DNA of 64,000 nucleotides from Gluconobacter sp. Dm-62 (GCF_018256155.1 NZ_JAERLY010000001.1:248001-312000); one strand, 5' to 3'. Positions 43,783-53,266 are shown, counted from the stretch's first letter. Notes: generated from the sequence alone by a model not told the origin. A program made the numbers and translations.

Positions 43783-45657
43783 ATGGCTTTGCACAAATTC
43801 CTTAGCATGCCTGCATTTTTTCTGGCTTTATTTCCTTTTTTCGCTGCAACAGCTCAAGATGTTCCGTTAGCCTATAAAGCTAAAAATGGACAATATTTAC
43901 CCACAACAATAGTTACCAAACTTGACGGAAATCAAAACCCTCTACTTTACACATATAAAGGAAATGATAACCTGTGGCATAATGCGGAAATAAGTGCATT
44001 TGCCTGTGGAGTTGACAGTGATGGCCACCCGACAGCGTGCCCTGAACCAGTGTCCATGTCTGCTCTTAATTCTTACATACCGCTGGTTAGCATTAATAAG
44101 CCAGCAGGTGTCGCTGGTCTTAATACAAAATCGGCAATAACTGCGCCTTTATCTTCGATTGGATCCAGCAACTTTCTGGATACAAACAATGTATCTGTTT
44201 TAGCTGTGAATCCGTCACAAGCAGACGATACCGTTCCTGGACGAAATTATTGGAACCTGATGAAGCCTCATGCCTTTTTGGTTGGAGGCACACGTGTCGG
44301 CACTCTGACTGACGGCGATTATGGCGCTGATTCCCAGCTTTATATTGTTGGACATGCCGACGGCATAGGCGGTCAAGGATGCCTTCTCTGCATCCACGAT
44401 GGCCCGGGCTCCGTCACTGATTTTCTACCAGGCATTTCCACTAACTGGAACACAATTGCTGGCATTGCCTCTTATGGTTCTGCCGACCAGTCTCTGGAAT
44501 ATATTTCTGCAAGCAACCAGCCAAGCACTTTAGAGCTTTCTGTTGCTTCATATACTGCAACAGAAATTGTCCTTGGAACACCGATGACAGCGGAACAAAT
44601 AGCGCGCATCCATTTTGGAATGTACGTTATGACTAACAGTATCGACACATCCGTAGCTACTCCGGCATTCTCGGCATCTTCTGACCTACCCGCCAAGAAT
44701 TATTATGCGTCACTCGTAGATCACGTCATTGACAGCACCCATATCGCAGTTATCGGTTGGGCAGTCCCAGGTCAGAATAATGCTACGGTAGGGCAAATTC
44801 CCAGCACTTCAAACCTTGATACCGTATGGACAAATTTCGGAACTCCAACCGTCGGAATTGGGGCCAATACAGGATCAGGAATCTTTAACTGGCGGATCGA
44901 CCACAATGATGTAACCAATAGCTGGGTACATGAATATGGTGCCGAATACGATATCCGGAACTCCGGTCTCGCAGGTTCTTTACGCGTCACGCCATTGACC
45001 ATTGTTGAAGAAGGCAATGCCCCTTCTGCAAATAGTTGGGGATTTAAAATTAATGCTCCCATGAACCCTGATCTGCTGGAACTGGACGGAGGAGCAAACT
45101 CGAAGATTATCAATGCTCCTGGCGCATTCTTTGCTAATGGCAGCGGATCGACTTCTACCAGCACCCCCGACCATGAATTTGGTGAATGGGATGCTTTTCT
45201 TGATTCTGTTGATAACATTCGCCTCGCTGCGTTCATGCATCGTAACAGCGGTTCTACAGGCTATGTCAGCGCTGAAGTTTACATCGGAGCACATGCGAAT
45301 GATGCCTTCGGAAATTCTCCTTACACAGCGACATCCGGCGCCATGATGGGCGCTTTGGGACTGAATGTCGGCGGCAATGTAGGTTCCGCATCTCTCTGTG
45401 GCGGCTCCAGTGTCAACGTTCTTACCTGTTCGCTGCGAGTGAACTTTGACGGGGCAATTTATGCCCAGTCCAATATCAATGCTAGCGGAGACGTTATTAC
45501 CTCTGGGAACATATCCGCAAATAATGGCACTATTAGTACCAAGAATTCAACCGTGAGCGATCAGGCAACATTTTCGAGCCTTTCTGGCACCGGGAATGCC
45601 TATGCCTGCCTAGATGCTTCAGGAAAGCTTTATCGTAGTTCAAGCCCCTGCAATTGA
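43783..45657 (+). CDS. Large secreted protein with phage-tail/adhesin-like C-terminus, unrecognised
   Basis: 624 residues with a signal peptide (MALHKFLSMPAFFLALFPFF, cleavage near ATAQD). The body is rich in Ser, Asn, Gly and Thr, with repeated short beta-strand-like stretches. The end reads NINASGDVITSGNISANNGTISTK... then GNAYACLDASGKLYRSSSPC, a pattern I associate with tail-fibre/surface proteins in this bacterial family. The DNA is AT-richer than the flanks. No structural phage genes surround it, so it is more likely a surface or cargo gene than part of a prophage. Function unknown. The ATG at 43783 was taken as start because the signal peptide follows it. Confidence 0.7.
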   Translation: MALHKFLSMPAFFLALFPFFAATAQDVPLAYKAKNGQYLPTTIVTKLDGNQNPLLYTYKGNDNLWHNAEISAFACGVDSDGHPTACPEPVSMSALNSYIPLVSINKPAGVAGLNTKSAITAPLSSIGSSNFLDTNNVSVLAVNPSQADDTVPGRNYWNLMKPHAFLVGGTRVGTLTDGDYGADSQLYIVGHADGIGGQGCLLCIHDGPGSVTDFLPGISTNWNTIAGIASYGSADQSLEYISASNQPSTLELSVASYTATEIVLGTPMTAEQIARIHFGMYVMTNSIDTSVATPAFSASSDLPAKNYYASLVDHVIDSTHIAVIGWAVPGQNNATVGQIPSTSNLDTVWTNFGTPTVGIGANTGSGIFNWRIDHNDVTNSWVHEYGAEYDIRNSGLAGSLRVTPLTIVEEGNAPSANSWGFKINAPMNPDLLELDGGANSKIINAPGAFFANGSGSTSTSTPDHEFGEWDAFLDSVDNIRLAAFMHRNSGSTGYVSAEVYIGAHANDAFGNSPYTATSGAMMGALGLNVGGNVGSASLCGGSSVNVLTCSLRVNFDGAIYAQSNINASGDVITSGNISANNGTISTKNSTVSDQATFSSLSGTGNAYACLDASGKLYRSSSPCN

Positions 45658-45719
45658 CGCCTTTGCGATGCATATGCCCCGAATAAATCAATTAAGTTTT
45701 TAAGGGAATTTCAGACCGA

Positions 45720-45733
45720 CCAGTATATACTGG
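45720..45733. promoter_or_regulatory. 14-base perfect palindrome
   Basis: CCAGTATATACTGG lies just left of the IS481 remnant, 62 bases after the secreted-protein gene. It may be an operator or chance; no gene is close enough to decide. Confidence 0.25.
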
Positions 45734-45746
45734 AAAATTGATCTGC

Positions 45747-46195
45747 CTAATCAATAATCACGAAGAGAAACTCCTCATCTTCAACTGCCTGCACTTCCGC
45801 GATATCGATGTGGATAAAACCGATTGGGGAGTGTTTGAAGGGCTGCTTTGCAGGTTTGTATCCCTCATACCCAACAGACGAGAAATCCCAGGACGCTTAA
45901 AACATCGCTTCAGGGGTGAGTGTGTCAAATAAAGGATGCTGGCCTGTAGGACAGAGAAACAGTCATCCAGATGAGCAGCAGGGTCTGTCACAGAAAGCAA
46001 CCACCATACTTCGTCCATCTTGGAACAGTGTTGAGCGCGGCTCTTTGGAACGAGTCGTCTGACCCTCAACGCTCAGACGCTTCCGCCACTTTGGCACTCT
46101 TTCGGGTTAATTCCGAATTTCTCGCTCAGCACTTCAAGTGAAGCCTGCGGTCGCTGTGTAGCTGCTCGCACTGCGTGTGTGGTCGTAGGGCTTAT
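45747..46195 (-). pseudogene. IS481-family transposase remnant
   Basis: On the complement, frame-switching segments reconstruct an IS481-type transposase N-terminus: TTTHAVRAATQRPQASLEVLSEKFGINPK, then LDDCFSVLQASILYLTHSPLKRCF and RPGISRLL, then after another shift SPIGFIHIDIAEVQAVEDEEFLFV. A stop (45747-45749) follows before the catalytic core, which is absent. At least two frameshifts are needed. It is a decayed fragment with no coding capacity. Confidence 0.8.
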
Positions 46196-46508
46196 ATGGC
46201 GGTCTGCGCCAGAGTCCCTCCTTCCACCAAAGTGAAAATATTCTCACCTTAAATCCCGGGACTGAACACCTCGTTTCCGGCGCAATTACGGAGCGGGACG
46301 TCATCGATGGTGTGCGGTGGCAAACCAACGAAGAAGGATACTCCGTTTTCAAAACTATGAATTACGGATGGACTGTCATGGCACATGGCAGTCCTTTCCT
46401 CAGGTCGGAATATGTCTCTTTCTCTGTACAGTTCGCGGAGATGGCTGCTCAAGGTTTCATAGACGCATTCCAAAATTTGAAGAACCATCCGCATCGTGAC
46501 TTAAAAAA
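46196..46508. other. Intergenic stretch beside IS481 remnant
   Basis: A near-perfect palindrome GTGAAAATATTCTCAC (46232-46247) is probably part of the IS481 end. A plus-strand frame continues to 46524 (GYSVFKTMNYGWTVMAHGSPF and FAEMAAQGFIDAFQNL). I do not recognise it and see no ribosome site, so I do not call it a gene. Confidence 0.3.
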
Positions 46509-47093
46509 TCATGGCAATGTTTGAATGTTTTCAGAGTGCGACAAATATTTTCTTACATGTGCGAAGGCATCCTGCGCGCCCTGGATACATAGCTCGGCAT
46601 CCAGTTTTACAGTCTGATCGATAGCTTCACGAAACATTTTCCACGACGTTCCTCTTCCTTCAGGGTCCGGAGCCAGATGTCGTGCGCCAAAGCTGGATGT
46701 AAAACCAATTTTCTGTGCAAGTTTTATCAGAAAACCGGCTCCGAGCTTGGACCCCTCCCCGACATACAGCCATCCGGCTGCAGTAGAGGCATCCTGTGTG
46801 GGCAGGGGTGTTTCGTATGCTGGAAGAGGTTCGCCAAGATCTTTCAGATCATCATGAATCATCGAAAAACGGTTTCTGGTTGCAAGATCTGGAATGATGT
46901 CAGCAAGCACATGATGGCGGTACAGAGGATCAAGATGCTGGTGAAAACGGTACTGTAGAAGCACAAAGTCGCGATAACCCTGGGTTGTGGCAAACATGTT
47001 CCGGGACATGATGCTCTGGTCCAGCGTCTCATGCGTTGTGGTGGTCGCTTCCTTGAGACGGCGCGAGAGGGGCAGCATGCATGTGTCGTTCAT
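46509..47093 (-). CDS. Biliverdin-producing haem oxygenase
   Basis: 194 residues from ATG 47093. The family pattern is clear: LSRRLKEATTTTHETLD with the proximal haem His21, and the distal helix GWLYVGEGSKLGAGFL at 107-122, as in HemO/BphO-type enzymes. It opens haem to biliverdin, CO and free iron in the cytoplasm. It is divergent from the haem TonB receptor operon, and the shared promoter contains a Fur-box-like sequence, so it is probably iron-repressed. It supplies the step after HmuTUV import. The absence of a phytochrome gene beside it favours iron supply over light sensing. Confidence 0.88.
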   Translation of the reverse strand: MNDTCMLPLSRRLKEATTTTHETLDQSIMSRNMFATTQGYRDFVLLQYRFHQHLDPLYRHHVLADIIPDLATRNRFSMIHDDLKDLGEPLPAYETPLPTQDASTAAGWLYVGEGSKLGAGFLIKLAQKIGFTSSFGARHLAPDPEGRGTSWKMFREAIDQTVKLDAELCIQGAQDAFAHVRKYLSHSENIQTLP

Positions 47094-47190
47094 CAAACTA
47101 TGAGCCTTTCGGTGGTATGCCGCTCTTCGGATAAGGAAAAGCAGCGCAGATGCAGATCGGTTTGGTGTAACCAGAAAAATACACTCGTTT

Positions 47191-47217
47191 TGTTGCGAAC
47201 GATAATCATAAGCAACA
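47191..47217. promoter_or_regulatory. Candidate Fur box between haem oxygenase and haem receptor genes
   Basis: The segment CGATAATCATAAGC resembles half of the Fur consensus. It sits inside an inverted repeat TGTTGC (47191-47196) / GCAACA (47212-47217). It lies 98 bases before one start and 83 before the other, in the divergent promoter. Iron-dependent control is expected; the exact regulator (Fur, Irr or similar) is not determined. Confidence 0.5.
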
Positions 47218-47299
47218 AACGAGAATTCCAGTTGACGGGCGCTTTTCAACAACCCTACATGCGATCGATTCTCATTTGCAAGAGCAAAGGTTTTCCGCA

Positions 47300-49624
47300 A
47301 TGCCAAGGTTCTGCCCGCGACCACGTCGCATCTTCTTTTCCCATATGCTGGCAACCACGGCGCTGGCCTGCGCCTGCGTCACACCTGCTCTTGCAGCTCC
47401 TCTGGATCCTGATCAGAGGACGTCCAAGTCCGCCGTTTCCACGACCACTCCCAAAACAAACACAGGCTCTACGGTCTCCCCTCAAGCCTCGATTGCATTG
47501 CCCACCGTGAAGGTGAAGGGGGCTCAGGACATTATTGATTCAATGAAATTCGATCCCGATGCCGATCACAGTTCTATTGGTATGGCCGGAGTTCTCACTA
47601 CGACGACCACGTACAAGACGTTCCGCGACCGGCAGATTGACAGTCTGGAAGACTATTCCCGTCGCGTGGATGCATCAGTGAATTACAGTGCCGGAAATTC
47701 CAGCATCAACATTCGCGGCCTTGATCAGAACCGTATCCAGACAACCATTGATGGTGTCCGCATGCCTTGGGCGAATGATGGTGCGTATGCCGGGTCGTTC
47801 AGCACCGCGCAGGGAGGTGTCAGCGCCTTCGACTTCAACTCCCTTGGTGCCATTGATGTGGTCAAAAGTGCGGATTCCAGCTTCTTTGGTACAGGTTCTC
47901 TCGGTGGCGTCATCGCCCTCAGGACACTTGATCCGGAAGATGTTCTCAAACCGGGCAAGACGTTCGGCGGGATTACGAAACTGACCTATAATGGATCTGC
48001 GGAAGCCGCTCTTCTCGATCAGGCGTTTGCCGCCCGCTATAAGAACACGGTCTTCCTGCTTCAGGGCGGTTACCAGAACGGGAGCGAAACAGGAAACGAG
48101 GGAAACACCTACGGTTACGGGCGTACCCGAACCGCCAAAAACCCGGCCAGCTACAGTCAGGGCAGTTTTCTTGGCAAGATCCGCCATTATTTCGAAGGCG
48201 GGCATCGGATCGGCCTGACGGGCGAATGGTTCGATCGCAATTACAATGAACGGACACGGACGTCTGAATCCACTGCCACTGATCACTATACAACCAAAAG
48301 CGAAAACCAGCGGTCGCGTATTTCGGGAAATTACGATTATCAGGGCGAGACGCCAACGTCACTCTTTAGCGAAGCTCATTTCCTGGCGTATTGGCAACAG
48401 ATCAAAACCGATACTGACATTACCAACAATGATACCGCAAAGGCTTCCACCTATACTCACGAACACCTTTCTCTACCGGTGCAATCCTATGGTGTGAAAG
48501 GTTCAGCTACGAACAATATCTTTACTGGTCCGCTTCATCACGTCATCACCTATGGTGGTGAAGCCTTCCTGACGGATACATACCAGACCCAGACCGGTCA
48601 GCACGCCACATCCAGCCCTTATGTGCATGACAATTTTTCGGACATGCCAAAGGTTCATGGCACCGATCTTGGCGCACTGGTGCAGGATCGTATCGGCATG
48701 GGTGCGAACGAATGGTTCCACATTACGCCCGGTTTCCGGTTCGACTATTTCCAGCGTGATCCCCACAATACCGCCTCCTACCGGGCCAATGCCGGCTACA
48801 CCGGCCTGCCACATGGGGCTCATGGATCGCATTTTTCTCCTAAAGTTCTCGTCGAGGGCAAGGTCACGAAGGATCTGACGCTTTATGGCCTGTACTCGCA
48901 GGCCTATCGCGCGCCGTCTGCGACAGAAGAATATCTGAATTACAGTACGGCCCCCTTCTATCAGGTTGTCGGTAATCCCAATCTCAAGCCTGAAAGCAGT
49001 AAGGGTTGGGAAGTTGGTTTGAAATATGGGGACTCCGAGCACGGTATCAATGTGTCCTTTTACGATAACTATTATAAAAATTATATCGATATGGATGGTA
49101 TTACCGGGTGTTCCGGTTATTACCTGTGCTACGGCTATATCAATCTTTCACATGTTCGCATTTACGGTACTGAAGCCAACGTTCACTGGGCCTTTGACAA
49201 GCACTGGCACACATGGGGATCGTTTTCCTATACGGACGGGCGCGATACAGACATGAACTTCCATCTTGCTTCCGTTGCACCTTTTCGGGGCATCATCGGC
49301 TTTGGATACAAGACGGACCGCTGGGGCAGCGACCTGTCAGCCACTTTCGCCACGCACCGGAATGACGCCAAATATCTGACATCGACCGGCACGCTGACCA
49401 GTCAGTGGAAGACGCCAGGTTACGTTCTTTTTGATCTGACTGGCTGGTATAGCCCTTCGTTCTACCGTCCGCTCCGTATTCAGGCCGGAATGTATAATAT
49501 CTTCAACAAAGCCTATTACAATGCGGCGTCGCTCCCTTATGGCGCATCTTCCTCATCATTGTCCGAACGTTACTACACGCAGCCGGGTCGTTCCTTCAAA
49601 GTCACTGCAAGGATTGATTTCTGA
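47300..49624 (+). CDS. hmuR: TonB-dependent haem/haemoglobin receptor
   Basis: About 774 residues from ATG 47300 (AAAGG upstream). A signal peptide ends near PALAAP, a TonB-box-like segment TVKVKGAQD follows, then the plug with INIRGLDQNRIQTTIDGVR. The barrel has AYRAPSATEEYLNY and NPNLKPESSKGWEVGLK, the paired motifs found in haem receptors, and ends in a Phe. It imports haem over the outer membrane. The stop codon overlaps the HmuT start by one base, so hmuRTUV is one operon. The gene name is by analogy with the haem uptake system. Confidence 0.9.
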   Translation: MPRFCPRPRRIFFSHMLATTALACACVTPALAAPLDPDQRTSKSAVSTTTPKTNTGSTVSPQASIALPTVKVKGAQDIIDSMKFDPDADHSSIGMAGVLTTTTTYKTFRDRQIDSLEDYSRRVDASVNYSAGNSSINIRGLDQNRIQTTIDGVRMPWANDGAYAGSFSTAQGGVSAFDFNSLGAIDVVKSADSSFFGTGSLGGVIALRTLDPEDVLKPGKTFGGITKLTYNGSAEAALLDQAFAARYKNTVFLLQGGYQNGSETGNEGNTYGYGRTRTAKNPASYSQGSFLGKIRHYFEGGHRIGLTGEWFDRNYNERTRTSESTATDHYTTKSENQRSRISGNYDYQGETPTSLFSEAHFLAYWQQIKTDTDITNNDTAKASTYTHEHLSLPVQSYGVKGSATNNIFTGPLHHVITYGGEAFLTDTYQTQTGQHATSSPYVHDNFSDMPKVHGTDLGALVQDRIGMGANEWFHITPGFRFDYFQRDPHNTASYRANAGYTGLPHGAHGSHFSPKVLVEGKVTKDLTLYGLYSQAYRAPSATEEYLNYSTAPFYQVVGNPNLKPESSKGWEVGLKYGDSEHGINVSFYDNYYKNYIDMDGITGCSGYYLCYGYINLSHVRIYGTEANVHWAFDKHWHTWGSFSYTDGRDTDMNFHLASVAPFRGIIGFGYKTDRWGSDLSATFATHRNDAKYLTSTGTLTSQWKTPGYVLFDLTGWYSPSFYRPLRIQAGMYNIFNKAYYNAASLPYGASSSSLSERYYTQPGRSFKVTARIDF

Positions 49625-50568
49625 TGACGATCCGTCAGCCTCACCCGACGCGCCGCAAATTCGTCGTTTCCGTAGGGCTGCCAGCAACGCTGGCCCTGAT
49701 CGGCGGTACGTTACAGTCGGCATATGCTGACAGTGCACAGCCGCAATCCATCCGCGACTGTCGTGGACGGATCGTCCGGCCTGGCCCTGCTAAACGGATC
49801 GTCTGTGTCGGTGGAACCATAACAGAAACACTCTATGACCTTGGTGCAGCAGACCGCATCGTCGGCATCGACATCACTTCGACATGGCCGCCGCAGGCAC
49901 TCAAGGAAAAGACGTCTGTAGGGTACATGCGTACTCTGTCCGCAGAGGGAGTGCTCTCTTTGCAGCCGGATCTCATTCTGGTCATGAACGATGCGGGTCC
50001 GCCTGCGGCACTACAGCAACTGGTGGCATCTGGCACCCCGCTCATCTTTGTGGATGCCACGCCTTCTGCGGAAGCCATTCGAACCCGCACCCTGTTCCTG
50101 GCTGGAATTCTGGATGCACGCGACGCGGGGCAGCGATTATGCAGACGGATCGACGACAGTTTCCACGCTCTTGCGGTTTGGCGTGCTGCCCATCCGGTCA
50201 GCCGGCGCGTATTGTTTGTCATGCGCATGACAAACGGTCATCCCATGGCAGCAGGGACTGGGACCGCCGCCGATGCGGTAATCCGGCTGGCGAGCGCGCT
50301 CAACGCTGGCGAAAGCATGCAGGGCTACAAGATCGTGGATGATGAGGCTCTGGCCACACTGCATCCGGATATCATTCTGACCATGACACAGGAGGAAGCT
50401 CATCTTCGCTCACAACTGCTCGCCAACCCGGGGTTCCGGCTTACGCCCGCCGGGCAGCGCGGTGCCGTCATTTCGATGGAAGGTGAGCGTCTGCTGGGTT
50501 TTGGACCACGAACGCCGGAAGCTGCCCTTGATCTGGCCCACATGATCGAAGCTGCGGCACCCGCATGA
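49624..50568 (+). CDS. hmuT: Periplasmic haem-binding protein
   Basis: 314 residues with a Tat-like leader (HPTRRKFVVSVGLPATLALI) and the HmuT pattern: RIVCVGGTITETLYDLGAADRIVGIDITSTWP, SLQPDLILVMNDAGPPAALQQL, and a C-terminal FGPRTPEAALDLA. It carries haem from the outer-membrane receptor to the permease. Start ATG overlaps the receptor stop by one base, and its last four bases overlap the permease start. Confidence 0.9.
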   Translation: MTIRQPHPTRRKFVVSVGLPATLALIGGTLQSAYADSAQPQSIRDCRGRIVRPGPAKRIVCVGGTITETLYDLGAADRIVGIDITSTWPPQALKEKTSVGYMRTLSAEGVLSLQPDLILVMNDAGPPAALQQLVASGTPLIFVDATPSAEAIRTRTLFLAGILDARDAGQRLCRRIDDSFHALAVWRAAHPVSRRVLFVMRMTNGHPMAAGTGTAADAVIRLASALNAGESMQGYKIVDDEALATLHPDIILTMTQEEAHLRSQLLANPGFRLTPAGQRGAVISMEGERLLGFGPRTPEAALDLAHMIEAAAPA

Positions 50569-51593
50569 TCATTGCCCGTCCTTCGTCCATCATCGTTCTG
50601 CTGGGCTTGATGGTTCTGCTAATCATAGCGACTGCCGGGGCTCTGATGGTCGGAGCGACGGGCCTTGGTTTCCGAAACCTTCTGCATGTCGGCATCAATG
50701 GAAAGCATGATGCCTCATGGCTGATTGTAACCCAGATCCGTGGGCCCCGGGCATTTCTGGCCATTCTGGCGGGTGCGGCTCTGGCGGCATCAGGAACAGT
50801 CATGCAGGGACTGTTTCGCAACCCTCTGGCCGATCCCGGACTGATCGGGGTCTCCTCTGGCGCTGCTCTTGGCGCCGCGATCATGATTGTTTTGGGCGGC
50901 GCAGGATCTGTACCGGACTTTCTGTCTGACTGGATGGTCCTGATCAGCGGCATGATCGGAAGCCTTGTCTGCACGACACTGCTCTATGTTTTTGCCACCC
51001 GCAACGGCTTGACCTCCACGACACTGATCATGCTCGCCGGTGTGGCACTGGGAGCGTTCTCAGGTGCCATAACAGGCATTCTGATTTTCCGGGCGAATGA
51101 TACGGCCCTGAGAGATCTGACCTTCTGGACAATGGGAAGCCTGTCCGGTGCGGCCTGGTCACATAATCTCGTCCTGCTGCCTTTCCTGCTGGTTGCAGCA
51201 ATCCTCATGACTTTAATCGCTAAGCCCCTGAACGCCCTGTTGCTGGGCGAGGACAATGCCAGCCTCATGGGTTACCCGGTTCAGCGCATCAAATGTCTGG
51301 CCATGTTTGGTGTCGCCTTCGCAACCGGTCCGGTCGTTGCCTGTGTTGGTGTCATCGGATTTATCGGGGTCGTGGTGCCCCATCTGGTCCGCCTTGTAAC
51401 AGGACCGGACCATCGTATCCTGTTGCCGGCGAGCGCCCTGCTGGGAGCCTCACTTCTCCTGGTTTCTGACACACTGGCACGGGTAATTGCCCTTCCTGCT
51501 GACGTCCCTGTCGGTGTCGTAACGGCCGCTATTGGGGCGCCTGCCTTCATCTGGCTTCTGACCCGCAGCCATCAGGCGGATATTCCGTCATGA
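50565..51593 (+). CDS. hmuU: Haem ABC transporter permease
   Basis: 342 residues with about nine to ten membrane segments of the FecCD type: RGPRAFLAILAGAALAASGTVMQGLFRNPLADPGLIGVSSGAALG and FIGVVVPHLVRLVTGPDHR. It forms the inner-membrane pore for haem. It overlaps hmuT and hmuV by four bases each, which fits coupled translation. Confidence 0.93.
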   Translation: MIIARPSSIIVLLGLMVLLIIATAGALMVGATGLGFRNLLHVGINGKHDASWLIVTQIRGPRAFLAILAGAALAASGTVMQGLFRNPLADPGLIGVSSGAALGAAIMIVLGGAGSVPDFLSDWMVLISGMIGSLVCTTLLYVFATRNGLTSTTLIMLAGVALGAFSGAITGILIFRANDTALRDLTFWTMGSLSGAAWSHNLVLLPFLLVAAILMTLIAKPLNALLLGEDNASLMGYPVQRIKCLAMFGVAFATGPVVACVGVIGFIGVVVPHLVRLVTGPDHRILLPASALLGASLLLVSDTLARVIALPADVPVGVVTAAIGAPAFIWLLTRSHQADIPS

Positions 51594-52396
51594 GCCTGCA
51601 GATGAAGGATGTCTCATATGGGCTTGGTGGTTGCGTGCTTCTGAATGGGATCAGCTTTTCTGTTAACCCGGGCGAGGTCGTTACCGTTATCGGTCCAAAT
51701 GGTGCCGGGAAAAGCACATTACTGCGCCTGGCAGCAGGGCTTCTGGCGCCATCTGCGGGCCAGATCACCCTTGATGACCGTGATCTTTCGACATTTTCAG
51801 GTGCCGACCTTGCGAAACGTCGTGCCATGCTCGCACAGGACTCACAGCTCCGGGCGCGTTTTTCCGTTCGGGAGCTTGCAGTGCTGGGGAGGTTGGGATG
51901 TTCTGTTACCCGGCTTTCAGAAGACAGGGTAACGCGGGCTCTGGAAGATGTCGGTCTTGCCCATCTTGCAGAACGGGACATTCTCAGTCTCTCAGGTGGA
52001 GAGCGTCAGAGGGCCCATTTCGCACGGGTTCTGGTGCAGCTTCGCAGTACGCATGAGCGCTCACGTCTCCTGCTGCTGGATGAGCCGATTTCAGCTCAGG
52101 ACCCTGCACGACAGAAACTGATCCTGACTCTTGCGCGCGCCCATGCCCATGAACGTGGCGGGTCCTGTCTGATGGTTCTACACGACCTTAACTGGGCCGC
52201 AGCAGTATCGGACCGGATCATTGTCCTCCATGAAGGGCGCATTCATGCAGAAGGCAGCCCTGCGGAAATTTTGACCACGGATATACTGACGACCACCTTC
52301 CGTATCGCGGGCCAACCCGTGCATGTTCATGAAGGCTCCGGCAGACCATTCATTATACCACACGACATGATTCACCCGGCTCTTCACGCTCTTTAG
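51590..52396 (+). CDS. hmuV: Haem ABC transporter ATP-binding protein
   Basis: 268 residues with Walker A GPNGAGKS at 35-42, the signature LSGGERQRAHFARVLVQL at about 134-151 (closest to HmuV-type ATPases), Walker B LLLLDEPISAQD and H-loop VLHDLNW. It is the energising subunit of the haem importer. Confidence 0.93.
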   Translation: MSLQMKDVSYGLGGCVLLNGISFSVNPGEVVTVIGPNGAGKSTLLRLAAGLLAPSAGQITLDDRDLSTFSGADLAKRRAMLAQDSQLRARFSVRELAVLGRLGCSVTRLSEDRVTRALEDVGLAHLAERDILSLSGGERQRAHFARVLVQLRSTHERSRLLLLDEPISAQDPARQKLILTLARAHAHERGGSCLMVLHDLNWAAAVSDRIIVLHEGRIHAEGSPAEILTTDILTTTFRIAGQPVHVHEGSGRPFIIPHDMIHPALHAL

Positions 52397-52510
52397 GGTG
52401 AATTACGCCACCAATACGCCAAGCCCACGCACTCCCTGTGAGGAACAGTCCTGCGGTCGCAGGCTTCATTCCCGGCGATGAAAACATCAGGCTGCAGGAC
52501 GCCCTGCCCT

Positions 52511-53266
52511 TCAACTGGCTTTTGCCATCAGATCGCGGGCATGGTCAGCCAGAGTGTGCAGGCTGCTCATGGACGTATCGGCGACCATACTGATCCCCAA
52601 CCCGTTCTGGGCCCAGAGATAACCCGGCAGATGCTGCATCGGACGCATGGGGGCAGTAACGTCCACACCATACATGGGACGCACAAACAGGGAGATCCGT
52701 GCGCCGCTGTTATCTTTATAGAAGAAGACGCAGGCCGGACCATGATCGGTCGTAACCAGTTGTCCGCCCACAAGGTGATAGCCTGCTGCGGACAGATCCG
52801 GTGGCTGTACCGGGCGCCCCAACATTTTCCCGCCCCATGCTGTGAGTTGCACAACATTGCTTTCCGTAATCGTGCTCCCTTTGCTGGCCTCACGCACGAT
52901 GGTCGCTTCCTGTTCAACGGCAGCCAACCCGACGGGTACGCGGCGATCACGGAGGAACCATCCGCTGTCAAACCCTATCGACAGTGCAATGGCGATGGAG
53001 GCTGCCATTCGGGGCATGCTGGAATGCATGGCGCTCCGTTGCCGCAGGTTTGAAATATTGAAGCGCGCCGGTATGGGCTGCCGGAGTTCCGCCCCCAGTC
53101 CGGCACGGAGGGCCTCACGCTCGTTTTTCCATGTCATGACACGCTGCAATGTCTCGGGATGACTTTCGAGCCAGTCCTCCACTGTTCGCAGGCGTTCGGG
53201 AGACAGAAATCCATCAACCCAGGCCTGCAGATCATCTTCGGTCACGGGGCGATCAGGCTGTGTCAT
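52511..53266 (-). CDS. Membrane anti-sigma factor of an ECF sigma factor
   Basis: 251 residues. An N-terminal acidic helical region (EDDLQAWVDGFLSPERLRTVEDWL) resembles the ECF-binding part of ChrR/RsiW-type anti-sigma factors. One membrane segment spans about residues 86-104, and the rest is a periplasmic domain. Its start overlaps the sigma factor gene by four bases. It presumably holds the sigma factor until a signal is sensed. The signal is likely oxidative or light-related given the divergent catalase-like gene, an inference. Confidence 0.82.
   Translation of the reverse strand: MTQPDRPVTEDDLQAWVDGFLSPERLRTVEDWLESHPETLQRVMTWKNEREALRAGLGAELRQPIPARFNISNLRQRSAMHSSMPRMAASIAIALSIGFDSGWFLRDRRVPVGLAAVEQEATIVREASKGSTITESNVVQLTAWGGKMLGRPVQPPDLSAAGYHLVGGQLVTTDHGPACVFFYKDNSGARISLFVRPMYGVDVTAPMRPMQHLPGYLWAQNGLGISMVADTSMSSLHTLADHARDLMAKAS

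Noticed and set aside
43783-45657. Prophage tail region
   Set aside because: Only the C-terminal motif is tail-like; no other phage structural, lysis or integrase genes lie within the window.
52450-52463. CCTGCG/CGCAGG palindrome after hmuV as a terminator
   Set aside because: The two-base loop would not form a stable hairpin and no T-run follows.
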